A DNA stretch of 64,000 nt, from the NCBI GenBank assembly GCA_900489925.1, contig UEHQ01000050.1, positions 1-64,000 on the forward strand, in the 5' to 3' direction. The notes beneath the pieces are model-generated. The model searched no databases. It was given only the letters and a program-made list of their open reading frames with translations, and was not told where the DNA came from. Of the stretch, positions 42,395 to 50,275 are shown piece by piece. This DNA is from Hyphomicrobiales bacterium. GTDB lineage: Bacteria; Pseudomonadota; Alphaproteobacteria; Rhizobiales; Rhizobiaceae. The stretch's first letter is position 1, and each line of letters begins with the position of its first letter. A program made the position numbers and the translations under genes.

Positions 42395-42889
42395 CTATGC
42401 CAGGGCCTGCATATAGCGCATGCCGGTGACCGGGCGAGGGACGAAGTCCATGTTCTCGTAGAAGCGGTGCGCCTGGACATTGCCCGTCGCGGCGCTGACC
42501 GAAAGGTAGCCGCAGCCGGCGCTGCGGGCGGTGTCGCGGGCGCGGTTGACGAGATGCTGGCCGACGCCGTGGCCACGATGACCGTCGCGGACGAAGAGGT
42601 GGTGCAGGTCCATGCCGCGCGCACCATCCTGCGCCCTGTAGAGCGGCACGAGTATGGCGTAGCCGATCAGGCCTTCGGGCGTCTCGGCGACAAGGGCGGT
42701 GATCCAGGGCAGGGGACCGAAGAGGTCGCGCTCGAGCTGTTCAGGCGTGGAGGCCGCCGCATCGCCGTGATGCTTGGCCAGAAGCGCGATCATGTCGCTG
42801 AGTTCGGGCAGGTCGCGCGGCTTGGCGGTACGGATGTTGATCACCGGCGGGCGGATCAACGAGATTTCGCTGTCTTCGATTTCAATCAT
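42395..42889 (-). CDS. GNAT-family N-acetyltransferase
   Basis: 164 residues. GNAT motifs: LHHLFVRDGHRGHGVGQHLVNRA (acetyl-CoA pyrophosphate loop Q/RxxGxG/A as RGHGVG) followed by NVQAHRFYENMDF. It should transfer acetyl from acetyl-CoA to an amine; substrate unknown. A leader with a tiny ORF and alternative hairpins precedes it (42890-43078), so expression is likely regulated by attenuation. It forms a unit with the DJ-1/PfpI gene. Confidence 0.87.
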   Translation of the reverse strand: MIEIEDSEISLIRPPVINIRTAKPRDLPELSDMIALLAKHHGDAAASTPEQLERDLFGPLPWITALVAETPEGLIGYAILVPLYRAQDGARGMDLHHLFVRDGHRGHGVGQHLVNRARDTARSAGCGYLSVSAATGNVQAHRFYENMDFVPRPVTGMRYMQALA

Positions 42890-42915
42890 GGTCCTGCGTC
42901 CTTTAGTGGTGTTCT

Positions 42916-42990
42916 GCCGTCAGGACGCTGCCGATACAACAAAGCCGCCTGACGGCGGCTTGTTGACAATATGATCTTGTCCGGCCGCCC
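42916..42990 (-). promoter_or_regulatory. Candidate transcription attenuator before the GNAT gene
   Basis: Three mutually exclusive pairings on the minus strand: GGCGGC (42989-42984) with GCCGCC (42959-42954); GCCGCC with GGCGGC (42949-42944) as a terminator; and GCCGTCAGG (42956-42948) with CCTGACGGC (42924-42916) close to the GNAT ribosome site. This is the 1:2, 2:3, 3:4 layout of amino-acid attenuators. Structure is read by eye only. Confidence 0.6.
42942..42961 (-). terminator. Attenuator terminator hairpin
   Basis: AAGCCGCC, loop of 4, GGCGGCTT followed on the minus strand by TGTTGT, after the leader ORF stop and before the GNAT start. Confidence 0.65.
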
Positions 42991-42991
42991 T

Positions 42992-43042
42992 TTACAGGTA
43001 CAGCCAAAAATACGAGCTGGTGATGTGCGCGTTCTTGATCAT
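42992..43042 (-). CDS. Leader peptide (16 aa) upstream of GNAT gene
   Basis: ATG at 43042, stop TAA at 42992: MIKNAHITSSYFWLYL. An in-frame ATG four codons earlier (43054) would give a 20-aa version. The C-terminal end is a run of aromatic and leucine codons (Tyr-Phe-Trp-Leu-Tyr-Leu), the kind of sequence used for ribosome stalling. No Shine-Dalgarno is seen. The -35/-10 placement (43078-43050) would start transcription close to this ATG, so it may be leaderless, as known for rhizobial trpL. The sequence reads directly; its role is inferred. Confidence 0.55.
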   Translation of the reverse strand: MIKNAHITSSYFWLYL

Positions 43043-43049
43043 GAGCTGA

Positions 43050-43078
43050 TACATCGGCGGAAAAGAGTCTTTTGTCAA
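43050..43078 (-). promoter_or_regulatory. Candidate promoter of the GNAT leader transcript
   Basis: CTTGACA (-35, TTGACA at 43078-43073) with a 17-base spacer to GATGTA (weak -10). The predicted start lies at about 43043, near the leader ATG. Confidence 0.45.
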
Positions 43079-43113
43079 GCGGCTGGCGGTCACTCCATCC
43101 TTGTGTTATTCAG

Positions 43114-43135
43114 ATAGGGTACCCCCCTATATTAT
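43114..43135 (+). promoter_or_regulatory. DmeR/RcnR-type operator
   Basis: ATAGGG, TACCC, CCCTAT followed by ATTAT: a G/C-tract flanked by A/T half-sites, the form bound by RcnR/CsoR-family metal sensors, 10-31 bases upstream of the regulator start. Confidence 0.8.
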
Positions 43136-43144
43136 GAGAGCTCG

Positions 43145-43417
43145 ATGTCCCACACCACGCACCAGAAGAAGAAGCTGATCGCACGGATCAGCCGGATGAA
43201 GGGCCAGATGGAGGCCGTCGAGCGCGCGTTGGAGGCAGAGCGTCCCTGCGGCGAGATCCTGCAGTTGCTGGCGTCCATCCGTGGCGCGTTGAACGGCCTG
43301 ACGGGGGAGGTGCTGGACGATCATCTACACGAGCACGTGCTGCACGCGGCAGACGAGCAGGCCCGCAGCGAGGCGGTGCAGGAGATTTCGGAAGTACTGC
43401 GGACCTACATCCGCTGA
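43145..43417 (+). CDS. dmeR: RcnR/CsoR-family nickel-cobalt sensor DmeR
   Basis: 90 residues, all helical. The four residues used by RcnR for Ni/Co (His3, Cys35, His60, His64) are all present: MSH, ERPCGE and DDHLHEH. Metal binding releases the repressor from its C-tract operator. It is directly followed by the CDF efflux gene, as in the dmeRF operon of Rhizobium leguminosarum. An operator-like site lies just upstream, so autoregulation is likely. Confidence 0.92.
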   Translation: MSHTTHQKKKLIARISRMKGQMEAVERALEAERPCGEILQLLASIRGALNGLTGEVLDDHLHEHVLHAADEQARSEAVQEISEVLRTYIR

Positions 43418-43440
43418 TTATTGTTTGAGAGGGTTGCGTG

Positions 43441-44424
43441 ATGAATGCGCAAGTAGAGAAGCTGGAACACGAGCATGTTTTCCTGGGTGCCGACCACGAT
43501 CGCAATGCGCATCGGGTCTGGCTGGTCATCGCCCTGACGGTGACCATGATGGTGGTGGAGATCGCTGCGGGCACCTATTACGGCTCGATGGCGCTAGTCG
43601 CCGATGGCTGGCACATGTCGACACATGCCAGCGCGCTGCTGATCACCGCGATTGCCTATGTCTACGCCCGCAAGCAGGCGCATAATCCACGCTTCACCTT
43701 CGGCACCGGCAAGCTCGGCGATCTGGCAGGCTTCGCCAGCGCGATCATCCTTGCCCTGATTGCCTTGCTGATGGCATGGGAAAGCGTGGTACGCCTGACG
43801 CATCCCGTTCCGATCAGCTTCTCCCAGGCCATCGGCGTTGCCGTTGTCGGTCTGCTCGTCAACCTGGCGAGCGCCTGGCTGCTGAGAGGCGATCACCACC
43901 ATCACGGCCACGCCCACGGACATTCCCATGGGCACCATCATGGCCACGATCACGCTGGCGACCATGCCCATCATCACGGCGCGCACGCCCACCACGGCGC
44001 GGATAACAATATGCGCGCGGCCTATGTTCATGTGATTGCCGATGCTCTGACATCGGTGCTGGCGATCGCAGCCCTGCTGCTCGGCAGCTGGTATGGCTGG
44101 CTGTGGCTCGACCCCATGATGGGTATCGTCGGCGGCCTGATCATCGCACAATGGGCGTGGGGCCTGATGAAAACGTCCGGCGCCGTGCTTCTGGACGTCG
44201 TGCCCGAACGCGAGGACCTGCCGGAGGAAATCCGCGCGGTCATCGAGACCGGCGGCGAGCGCATCACCGATCTGCATGTCTGGCAGGTAGGCCCCGGCCA
44301 TCATGCCGCCATCGTGGCGCTGGTGACCCGCGAGCCGCGTGCACCCTCCTTCTACAAGGACAAGCTGGAGCGGCTCACCGGGCTTTCGCATGTCACGGTC
44401 GAGGTTACGCAGGCGGCGGCCTGA
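43441..44424 (+). CDS. dmeF: Cation diffusion facilitator DmeF
   Basis: 327 residues from the ATG at 43441 (GTG one codon earlier is possible). Six membrane helices with the CDF pattern HMSTHASALLITA (Zn/Co site HxxxD-like region) and DALTSVLAIAALLLG. A very histidine-rich loop (about residues 145-185: repeated HxH) lies between helices 4 and 5. Exports Ni(II) and Co(II) with proton exchange. Co-transcribed with dmeR, 23 bases away. Confidence 0.92.
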   Translation: MNAQVEKLEHEHVFLGADHDRNAHRVWLVIALTVTMMVVEIAAGTYYGSMALVADGWHMSTHASALLITAIAYVYARKQAHNPRFTFGTGKLGDLAGFASAIILALIALLMAWESVVRLTHPVPISFSQAIGVAVVGLLVNLASAWLLRGDHHHHGHAHGHSHGHHHGHDHAGDHAHHHGAHAHHGADNNMRAAYVHVIADALTSVLAIAALLLGSWYGWLWLDPMMGIVGGLIIAQWAWGLMKTSGAVLLDVVPEREDLPEEIRAVIETGGERITDLHVWQVGPGHHAAIVALVTREPRAPSFYKDKLERLTGLSHVTVEVTQAAA

Positions 44425-44466
44425 TCGACGCAAGCGGGCCACAATCTCTCTCTAGCTCTGTCATCC

Positions 44467-44490
44467 ATTGATTCTGGCATTGATTCTGGG
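44467..44490 (+). repeat. Tandem 12-bp direct repeat
   Basis: ATTGATTCTGG appears twice back to back (44467 and 44479), just before the beta-lactamase start. Confidence 0.6.
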
Positions 44491-44502
44491 CAGAGGGTTT
44501 TC

Positions 44503-45390
44503 ATGCATCGCTTTTCGATCCGCCGTCGCACGCTTCTTGGTTCGGCATTGCTGATGCCGACCCTGTTCAGCCCGATCGTGGCGCGGGCGGCCGAGAGCGA
44601 TGACGAGATCGATCGGCGGATCGGAGCACTGGAAAAGGCGATCGGCGGCCGCATCGGTGTGTCGGCGATCGATACCCAGACGAACATCTCCTTCGGCTAC
44701 CGTGAGACCGAGAGCTTCCCGATGTGCAGCACCTTCAAGGTGCTCGCCGCGGGCTTCGTCCTTGCCCGCGTCGACAAGGGCGAGGAAAATCTCGAGCGCC
44801 GCGTCGTCTACGACAAGGACAAGCTCGTCACCCATTCGCCGGAGACCGAAAAGCACGTCGGCGGGGAGGGGATGAGCGTCGGCGAGCTTTGCCAAGCGGC
44901 GATTACCCAGAGTGACAACACGGCCGGAAATCTGCTGCTCGAAAGTTTCGGCGGTCCCAAGGAGCTGACAAACTGGCTGCGCACGCTCGGTGATGGCTCC
45001 ACCCGCCTCGACCGTTGGGAGACTGATCTCAACGAGGCGAAGAAGGGCGACCAGCGTGACACCACGACGCCGGATGCCATGCTGGATACCCTGGGTAACC
45101 TGACGCTCGGCTCGGTCCTCTCGGAGCCGTCGCAAAGCAAACTGGTCGAGTGGATGGTGGCAAACACGACGGGTGGCACACGCCTTCGCACCGGGTTGCC
45201 TGACACCTGGAAGATCGGGGACAAGACCGGCACCGGCAACAACGGCACGGCCGCCGATATCGCCGTCGCCTGGCCTCCCGGGCATGGCCCGATCCTGATG
45301 ACCGTCTACGTTGCAGACGCGACGGCCGAGATTTCCGAGATCAACGCGATCTTCGGCGAAGTCGGCCGGATCGCCGCCGAGATGATCTGA
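44503..45390 (+). CDS. bla: Class A beta-lactamase
   Basis: 295 residues. All motifs are present: S76-T-F-K79 (SxxK), S137-D-N139, E173 in RWETDLN and K241-T-G. It hydrolyses beta-lactams by a serine acyl-enzyme. The signal has a twin-arginine look (SIRRRTLLGSALLMP), so Tat export is likely, as for several mycobacterial and CTX-M-like enzymes. Cys75 next to the active serine lacks the partner cysteine of carbapenemases. AGAGGG precedes the ATG. Not adjacent to an ampR-type regulator. Confidence 0.93.
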   Translation: MHRFSIRRRTLLGSALLMPTLFSPIVARAAESDDEIDRRIGALEKAIGGRIGVSAIDTQTNISFGYRETESFPMCSTFKVLAAGFVLARVDKGEENLERRVVYDKDKLVTHSPETEKHVGGEGMSVGELCQAAITQSDNTAGNLLLESFGGPKELTNWLRTLGDGSTRLDRWETDLNEAKKGDQRDTTTPDAMLDTLGNLTLGSVLSEPSQSKLVEWMVANTTGGTRLRTGLPDTWKIGDKTGTGNNGTAADIAVAWPPGHGPILMTVYVADATAEISEINAIFGEVGRIAAEMI

Positions 45391-45429
45391 GCGGGCGTTG
45401 CCCCGAAAAATGAGCTTTCGGTTCAACGA

Positions 45430-45461
45430 GATGCGACGGAAATGTGAATCTCCGTCGCATC
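45430..45461. terminator. Hairpin between convergent genes
   Basis: GATGCGACGGA, 10-base loop, TCCGTCGCATC: perfect 11-bp stem between the beta-lactamase and the 149-aa gene. No T-tract. Confidence 0.65.
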
Positions 45462-45486
45462 CTGATGAATCAGTTTGTGAAGTGTA

Positions 45487-45936
45487 TCAAGCTGTGATGA
45501 CGCCGCTGTCCTGAGTATCGCTCTTGTTGTCATCGACGCCGGTCAGCTGCTTCTTGATCTCTTCGGCGATCTGCTTTTCGACCGCCGCGCGCTCTTCCGG
45601 CGGCATCGATGCCAGCTCGTCTTCCGAAATGCCGAGACGCTCCAGCATCTGTTGGCGAATGCGCTCTGCCGGCGTCATGTTGGCAAGCTCCGTGAACTCG
45701 CTGATGACAGCGTCATGCCGGGCCTTGGCTTCGTCGTCGCTGGCGTTGATCGTCGCGCTGCCGCCGCTCTGCAGAGCCCACATGGTGCTGGAGATGGACG
45801 GCGGTGTCGTGCTCGGCTGCAGAGCCGAACCGCTTTGGCGCACGCTGGTCTCGATGTTGAGGGATTGCTGCTTGTTGCGCTGGCTGAGCAGGCTCGTCAG
45901 CCCGTAGGCGCTGGAAATGCTATTGTCGATCTTCAT
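45487..45936 (-). CDS. Small helical hypothetical protein (149 aa)
   Basis: 149 residues. A Ser/Gln-rich, probably disordered N-terminal half (to about residue 65) and a helical second half with a distinctive motif, NMTPAERIRQQMLERLG then SEDELASMPPEERAAVEKQI. No signal peptide or membrane segment. Similar PPEER helical motifs occur in small alphaproteobacterial proteins; function unknown. Confidence 0.65.
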   Translation of the reverse strand: MKIDNSISSAYGLTSLLSQRNKQQSLNIETSVRQSGSALQPSTTPPSISSTMWALQSGGSATINASDDEAKARHDAVISEFTELANMTPAERIRQQMLERLGISEDELASMPPEERAAVEKQIAEEIKKQLTGVDDNKSDTQDSGVITA

Positions 45937-46000
45937 GAAAAATTCCCCGGAACAACATGTCGGGAGAATTGCGCAGGGAGCCTGTCTGAAACTTGTGGGC

Positions 46001-46035
46001 GAAAAGATAGCGACCGCCAGATGGCGGCCACTATC
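46001..46035 (-). terminator. Terminator of the glucose dehydrogenase gene
   Basis: GATAG/CTATC and CCGCC/GGCGG stem (46006-46035) with one internal mismatch loop; minus-strand T-tract TTTT. Located 21 bases after the stop. Confidence 0.72.
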
Positions 46036-46055
46036 GTGCTTAGGCGCGTTGCCGC

Positions 46056-48392
46056 TCAGGGCAGCGTGTAGGCAATCACGTAGTCGCCCGGCTTGGTCCC
46101 GATCGAGCCATGGCCGCCTGCGACCATGACGACATACTGCTTGTTGTCACTGGTCGTGTAGGTCATCGGCGTTGCCTGGCCGCCGGCCGGCAGGCGGGCC
46201 TGCCAGAGCTGCTTGCCGTTGGTCACGTCGTAGGCGCGCAGGTAGTTGTCGACGGCGGCACCGAGGAAGGCGACGCCGCCCTTGGTGAGCATGGGGCCGC
46301 CAATGCCCGGAACACCCACCTTGAAGGGCAGCGGCAACGGCGTCATGTCATGGACGGTGCCGTTCTTGAGCTTGTAGGCGATCTTGCCGGTCCTGAGGTC
46401 GACCCCGGTGACATAACCCCATGGCGGTGCCTGGCAGGGAATGTTCAGCGGTCCGAGGAACGGTCCCATGAAGACCCCGTAAGGCGCGCCGTCGTTGCGG
46501 TTCAGGCCCTGTTCGCTGCCTTTCTCATCCTGCCCCTTCGGCGGGATGTCGGCGGCCGGGACCAGCCGTGAGGTGAAGGCAAGATAGGTCGGCATGCCGA
46601 ACATGATCTGGCGCTCGGGGTCGACGGCCACGCTACCCCAGTTGAAGGTGCCGAAGTTGCCGGGATAGATGATCGACCCGACAAGCGACGGCGGTGTATA
46701 GCGCCCTTCGTACTTGTACCGATGGAACTGGATGCGGCAGGCGAGCTGATCGAACAGCGACACGCCCCACATGTCCTTTTCCTGCAGCGGCGGCGGCGAG
46801 AAGGTGAGGTCGGAAATCGGCTGTGTGGGCGACGTATGGTCCTCGGGGATCGCACCACCCGGGGCAGGGATTTCCTTGAACGGAATGATCGGCTCGCCGG
46901 TCCGCCTGTCAAGCACGTAGATATCGCCCTGCTTGGTGGGGGCGACAAGCGCCGGGACCACCGTGCCATCGGCCTTCTTCATGTCGAAGAGGACCGGCTG
47001 GGCGGGCACGTCCATGTCCCAGAGGTCGTGATGCACGAACTGCTGGACCCACTTCATCTGTCCGGTATTGAGGTCGAGCGCGACGACCGACGACGAGAAT
47101 TTCTCGACATTGGCGCTACGGTTCATGCCGAGTTGGTCCGGCACCTGGTTGCCGAGCGGGATGTAGACCATGCCCAGCCCGTCATCGACGCTGAGGACCG
47201 ACCAGCTGTTGGGTGAGTTCGTGGTGTATGTCTGTCCTTCGGGGAGCGGCGTCGTCACATCAGGATTGCCCGAGTCCCAGTTCCAGATCAGCGCGCCGGA
47301 ATTGATATCGAAGGCACGGATGACGCCGGATTGCTCATGCGTGGAGTAGTTGTCGTTGACCGCTCCGCCGATGATCAGCTTGCCGGCAACCGCGACCGGC
47401 GGCGAGGTCGAATAGTAGTAGCCGGCCGGATTGTACTTCATGCCCTTTTCGAGATGCAGCACGCCCTGGTCCGCGAAGCTCGTGCAGACTTTGCCGTCCA
47501 TGGCATCGAGCGCGATCAGGCGCGCGTCCGACGTCGGAAGGTAGACGCGGTCGACGCAAGGCTGGCCGCCGGCCGTTGCCGTATCATGGTAATAGGTGAC
47601 GCCACGGCAGGTCTGGTGCTGCCGATCCGGGTTCATGCCGGAGTTGGCATCGTACTTCCATTTCTCCTTGCCGGTCTTGGCGTCGAGCGCGATGGCCCAG
47701 TTGTGCGGCGTGCACAGGTATAGCGTGTCGCCGATCTTCAGCGGGGTGACCTGATATGTCGTTTCGCCGACATCGTCAGGCCGCTTCACGTCGCCGGTCT
47801 GGTAGCGCCATGCTTCCTTCAGATCCTTGACGTTGCTGACATTCACCTGATCGAGCGGCGAATAGCGCTGGCCGAACGGCGTGCGTCCATATTGGTGCCA
47901 TTCGCCATCGGGAACGGTGCCGCCGAAGGCCTGTGTGCCCGCGACATCGGTCGGTAGCGCGCCGGTCTGGTCGTGTGGATTGGTGGTCATCGAGTAACCG
48001 GCCACAACGATGGCGGCGAGAACCGGTATGGCCAGCGGCCACGCGTTCGCGCCATAGGAGGTTCCGGTCGGGCTGACAAAGCCGAGCGACCTGCGGATGA
48101 CACGCGTCAACAGCCACAGCCCGAACAGGATGATCAGGCCGCCGCGCGGGCCGAGCTGCCACCAGTCGAAGCCGACTTCCCAGATCGCCCAGACCAGCGA
48201 AACGACGACGAGCGCCGCATAGACCCAAAGGGCCGCGGGCTTGCGCATCAGGAGCAGGATGGCCGTCAGCAGGAACATGACGCCGGCGAAGAGATAGAAG
48301 ACGCTCCCGCCGAGTATCACGAGCCAGAGCCCGCCACCGCCAAGAGCCAGTCCGATGAGAATGAGGAGTGTCGAAGTAATGACGATTGCCAT
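46056..48392 (-). CDS. gcd: Membrane-bound PQQ-dependent glucose/quinate/shikimate-type dehydrogenase
   Basis: 778 residues. The N-terminal 140 residues hold about five membrane helices. The rest is an eight-bladed beta-propeller quinoprotein domain: GEWHQYGRTPFGQRYSPLDQVN, WKYDANSGMNPDRQHQTCRG, and the late tryptophan-docking repeats. It oxidises glucose (or a related polyol) in the periplasm and passes electrons to ubiquinone. No PQQ biosynthesis gene is in the window, so PQQ would come from elsewhere in the genome or the environment. GGGAG lies upstream of the ATG. Confidence 0.93.
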   Translation of the reverse strand: MAIVITSTLLILIGLALGGGGLWLVILGGSVFYLFAGVMFLLTAILLLMRKPAALWVYAALVVVSLVWAIWEVGFDWWQLGPRGGLIILFGLWLLTRVIRRSLGFVSPTGTSYGANAWPLAIPVLAAIVVAGYSMTTNPHDQTGALPTDVAGTQAFGGTVPDGEWHQYGRTPFGQRYSPLDQVNVSNVKDLKEAWRYQTGDVKRPDDVGETTYQVTPLKIGDTLYLCTPHNWAIALDAKTGKEKWKYDANSGMNPDRQHQTCRGVTYYHDTATAGGQPCVDRVYLPTSDARLIALDAMDGKVCTSFADQGVLHLEKGMKYNPAGYYYSTSPPVAVAGKLIIGGAVNDNYSTHEQSGVIRAFDINSGALIWNWDSGNPDVTTPLPEGQTYTTNSPNSWSVLSVDDGLGMVYIPLGNQVPDQLGMNRSANVEKFSSSVVALDLNTGQMKWVQQFVHHDLWDMDVPAQPVLFDMKKADGTVVPALVAPTKQGDIYVLDRRTGEPIIPFKEIPAPGGAIPEDHTSPTQPISDLTFSPPPLQEKDMWGVSLFDQLACRIQFHRYKYEGRYTPPSLVGSIIYPGNFGTFNWGSVAVDPERQIMFGMPTYLAFTSRLVPAADIPPKGQDEKGSEQGLNRNDGAPYGVFMGPFLGPLNIPCQAPPWGYVTGVDLRTGKIAYKLKNGTVHDMTPLPLPFKVGVPGIGGPMLTKGGVAFLGAAVDNYLRAYDVTNGKQLWQARLPAGGQATPMTYTTSDNKQYVVMVAGGHGSIGTKPGDYVIAYTLP

Positions 48393-48517
48393 TATGAATT
48401 TCTCCCGCTGAATGTTCGGGTAGGACCGCGCGGGAAAAATGTCCGCTAATCAGCGAGATAGAGCGAGCGCAGTGGCTTTCAACTGCGACCGAAAGCGCCA
48501 GGGCGGCGTGAGGTTTT

Positions 48518-50020
48518 CTAGGTGCCGCAGAAGGTTTCCAGCACGCGTTCTTCCGGCTTCGGCGGTTCCATATACGCAGCAAACGCCGGCTGGTCCTCGT
48601 ATGGTCGGGAAAGCACCGTGAGCAACGCCTCGAACAGCGAGAAGTCGGCGTCCTCGATCGCGGCTGCGATCGCCTGCTCGATGCGGTGGTTGCGCGGAAT
48701 GAAGGCGGGGTTCACGCGCAACATGGCCGCACTTCGCTGCGCTGCAGGCTCCATCTCGCGCTCCAAGCGCTGTCGCCAACGCTCGAGCCATGCTCGTGCA
48801 GCATCGGGATCTCGGAAGCTGGCGAGGAAGGCCGGCTCTGCGCTGTCGTCGGCCGCTAGATGCGACAGACGGCGGAAGGCAAGCGTGAAATCGGCCTGCT
48901 GGGTCTGCATCAGGGCCAGGAACGACTGCACGAGATCCAGATCGCCGTCCTCGACAGACGCGAGGCCGATTTTCTCACGCATCCCGCCAAGCCAATGGGC
49001 CTGGAAGCGCTCCCCGTAATTGCCGATCACGACATTGGCGGCCTCGACCGCCTTTTCGGCGTCGGCATCGATCAGCGGCAGAAGCGTCTCGCCAAGCCTT
49101 GCCAGGTTCCATTGCCCGATGCCAGGCTGGTTGGCATAGGCATAGCGGCCCTGCTGGTCGATCGAGGAAAAGACGGTTGCGGGATCGTAGACATCCATGA
49201 AGGCGCAGGGGCCGAAATCGATCGTCTCTCCCGACACCGTCATGTTGTCGGTATTCATGACGCCATGGATGAAGCCGACATGCAGCCACTTCGCAATCAG
49301 CGCGGCCTGCCGCTCGCACACTGCCTCGAACAAGGCAACATATGGATTGGCCGCGTCGCGCAGTTCGGGATAGTGCCGGTCGATGACATAGTCGGCGAGC
49401 GCCCTGACGCCATCGACGTCCCCGCGCGCGGTGAAGAACTGGAAGGTGCCGACCCTGACATGGCTGGCGGCGACACGGGTGAAAACGGCACCGGGCAGGA
49501 TGCTGTCGCGATAGACAGGCTGTCCGGTCGAAACCGCGGCAAGCGCCCGCGTCGCGGGCACGCCCAGCGCATACATGGCTTCGCTGACGATATACTCGCG
49601 AAGCACGGGCCCGAGCGCCGCGCGCCCATCGCCCCGGCGCGAAAACGGCGTCTGTCCCGCGCCCTTCAACTGGATGTCGCGGCGCTGGCCGTTCCGGTCA
49701 ACGACTTCGCCAAGCAGGATCGCTCGTCCGTCGCCGAGTTGCGGCACGAAGCCCCCGAACTGATGGCCGGCATAGGCCATGGCCAGCGGATCGGCGCCCT
49801 CCGGCAGCATGTTGCCTGAAAAGATCTCCGCGCCATCGCGCTTAAGGAGGGCTACGTCGAGCCCAAGCTCCTCTGCGAGAGGCTCATTGAGCTTGATAAG
49901 CCACGGCTCGGCGGCCTGCGATGGCGTCTGGCGCGCGAAGAAATGCTGCGGCAACCGCGCGTAGCTGTTGTCAAAAGGAAAAGCTGCGCCGTCGCGCATG
50001 TCTTCGAGGGTCTGGCTCAT
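48518..50020 (-). CDS. selO: SelO/YdiU pseudokinase AMP-transferase
   Basis: 500 residues from the ATG at 50020, where homology begins (MSQTLEDMRDGAAFPFDNSYARL split by a loop). Motifs of the SelO family: YAGHQFGGFVPQLGDGRA, IQLKGAGQTPFSRRGDGRAAL and NTDNMTVSGETIDFGPCAFMD. SelO transfers AMP to proteins under oxidative stress. The C-terminus ends ETFCGT: cysteine sits where selenocysteine occurs in other SelOs. Upstream of gcd on the same strand. Confidence 0.92.
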   Translation of the reverse strand: MSQTLEDMRDGAAFPFDNSYARLPQHFFARQTPSQAAEPWLIKLNEPLAEELGLDVALLKRDGAEIFSGNMLPEGADPLAMAYAGHQFGGFVPQLGDGRAILLGEVVDRNGQRRDIQLKGAGQTPFSRRGDGRAALGPVLREYIVSEAMYALGVPATRALAAVSTGQPVYRDSILPGAVFTRVAASHVRVGTFQFFTARGDVDGVRALADYVIDRHYPELRDAANPYVALFEAVCERQAALIAKWLHVGFIHGVMNTDNMTVSGETIDFGPCAFMDVYDPATVFSSIDQQGRYAYANQPGIGQWNLARLGETLLPLIDADAEKAVEAANVVIGNYGERFQAHWLGGMREKIGLASVEDGDLDLVQSFLALMQTQQADFTLAFRRLSHLAADDSAEPAFLASFRDPDAARAWLERWRQRLEREMEPAAQRSAAMLRVNPAFIPRNHRIEQAIAAAIEDADFSLFEALLTVLSRPYEDQPAFAAYMEPPKPEERVLETFCGT

Positions 50021-50275
50021 GATCCATAGGTAGTGCCCGACGCCGATTGCTGCAAGCCGGATGGTCTTCGCCACGTCGCCAAACATGCGGGAACATTCGT
50101 TTCCAGGCGGTGATGCGACCCATACCATCAGCTCACACCAGACTTGCCAGAAAAGCATAACGCCGCCACATTTGCGGGCGTATACAGAAAGGCAATCCCC
50201 CTTTGGCATTATGCCATACCATACCGCGGCCATCGCTTCCGCGCCGGCCCGCGCCATTGCGAGTGATCCCAGACG
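50021..50275. promoter_or_regulatory. Divergent intergenic region, selO / MFS
   Basis: 255 bases between divergent genes. It contains the palindrome GGCATTATGCC in the MFS promoter side, about 65 bases before that gene's start. No clear -35/-10. Confidence 0.35.

Noticed and set aside
42355..42627. N-terminal extension of the DJ-1/PfpI frame
   Set aside because: It would overlap the GNAT gene out of frame; AAGGAGAGG supports the start at 42354.
44461..44490. Tandem ATTGATTCTGG repeat as a regulator site
   Set aside because: Direct repeat without symmetry and no regulator nearby; listed only as a repeat.
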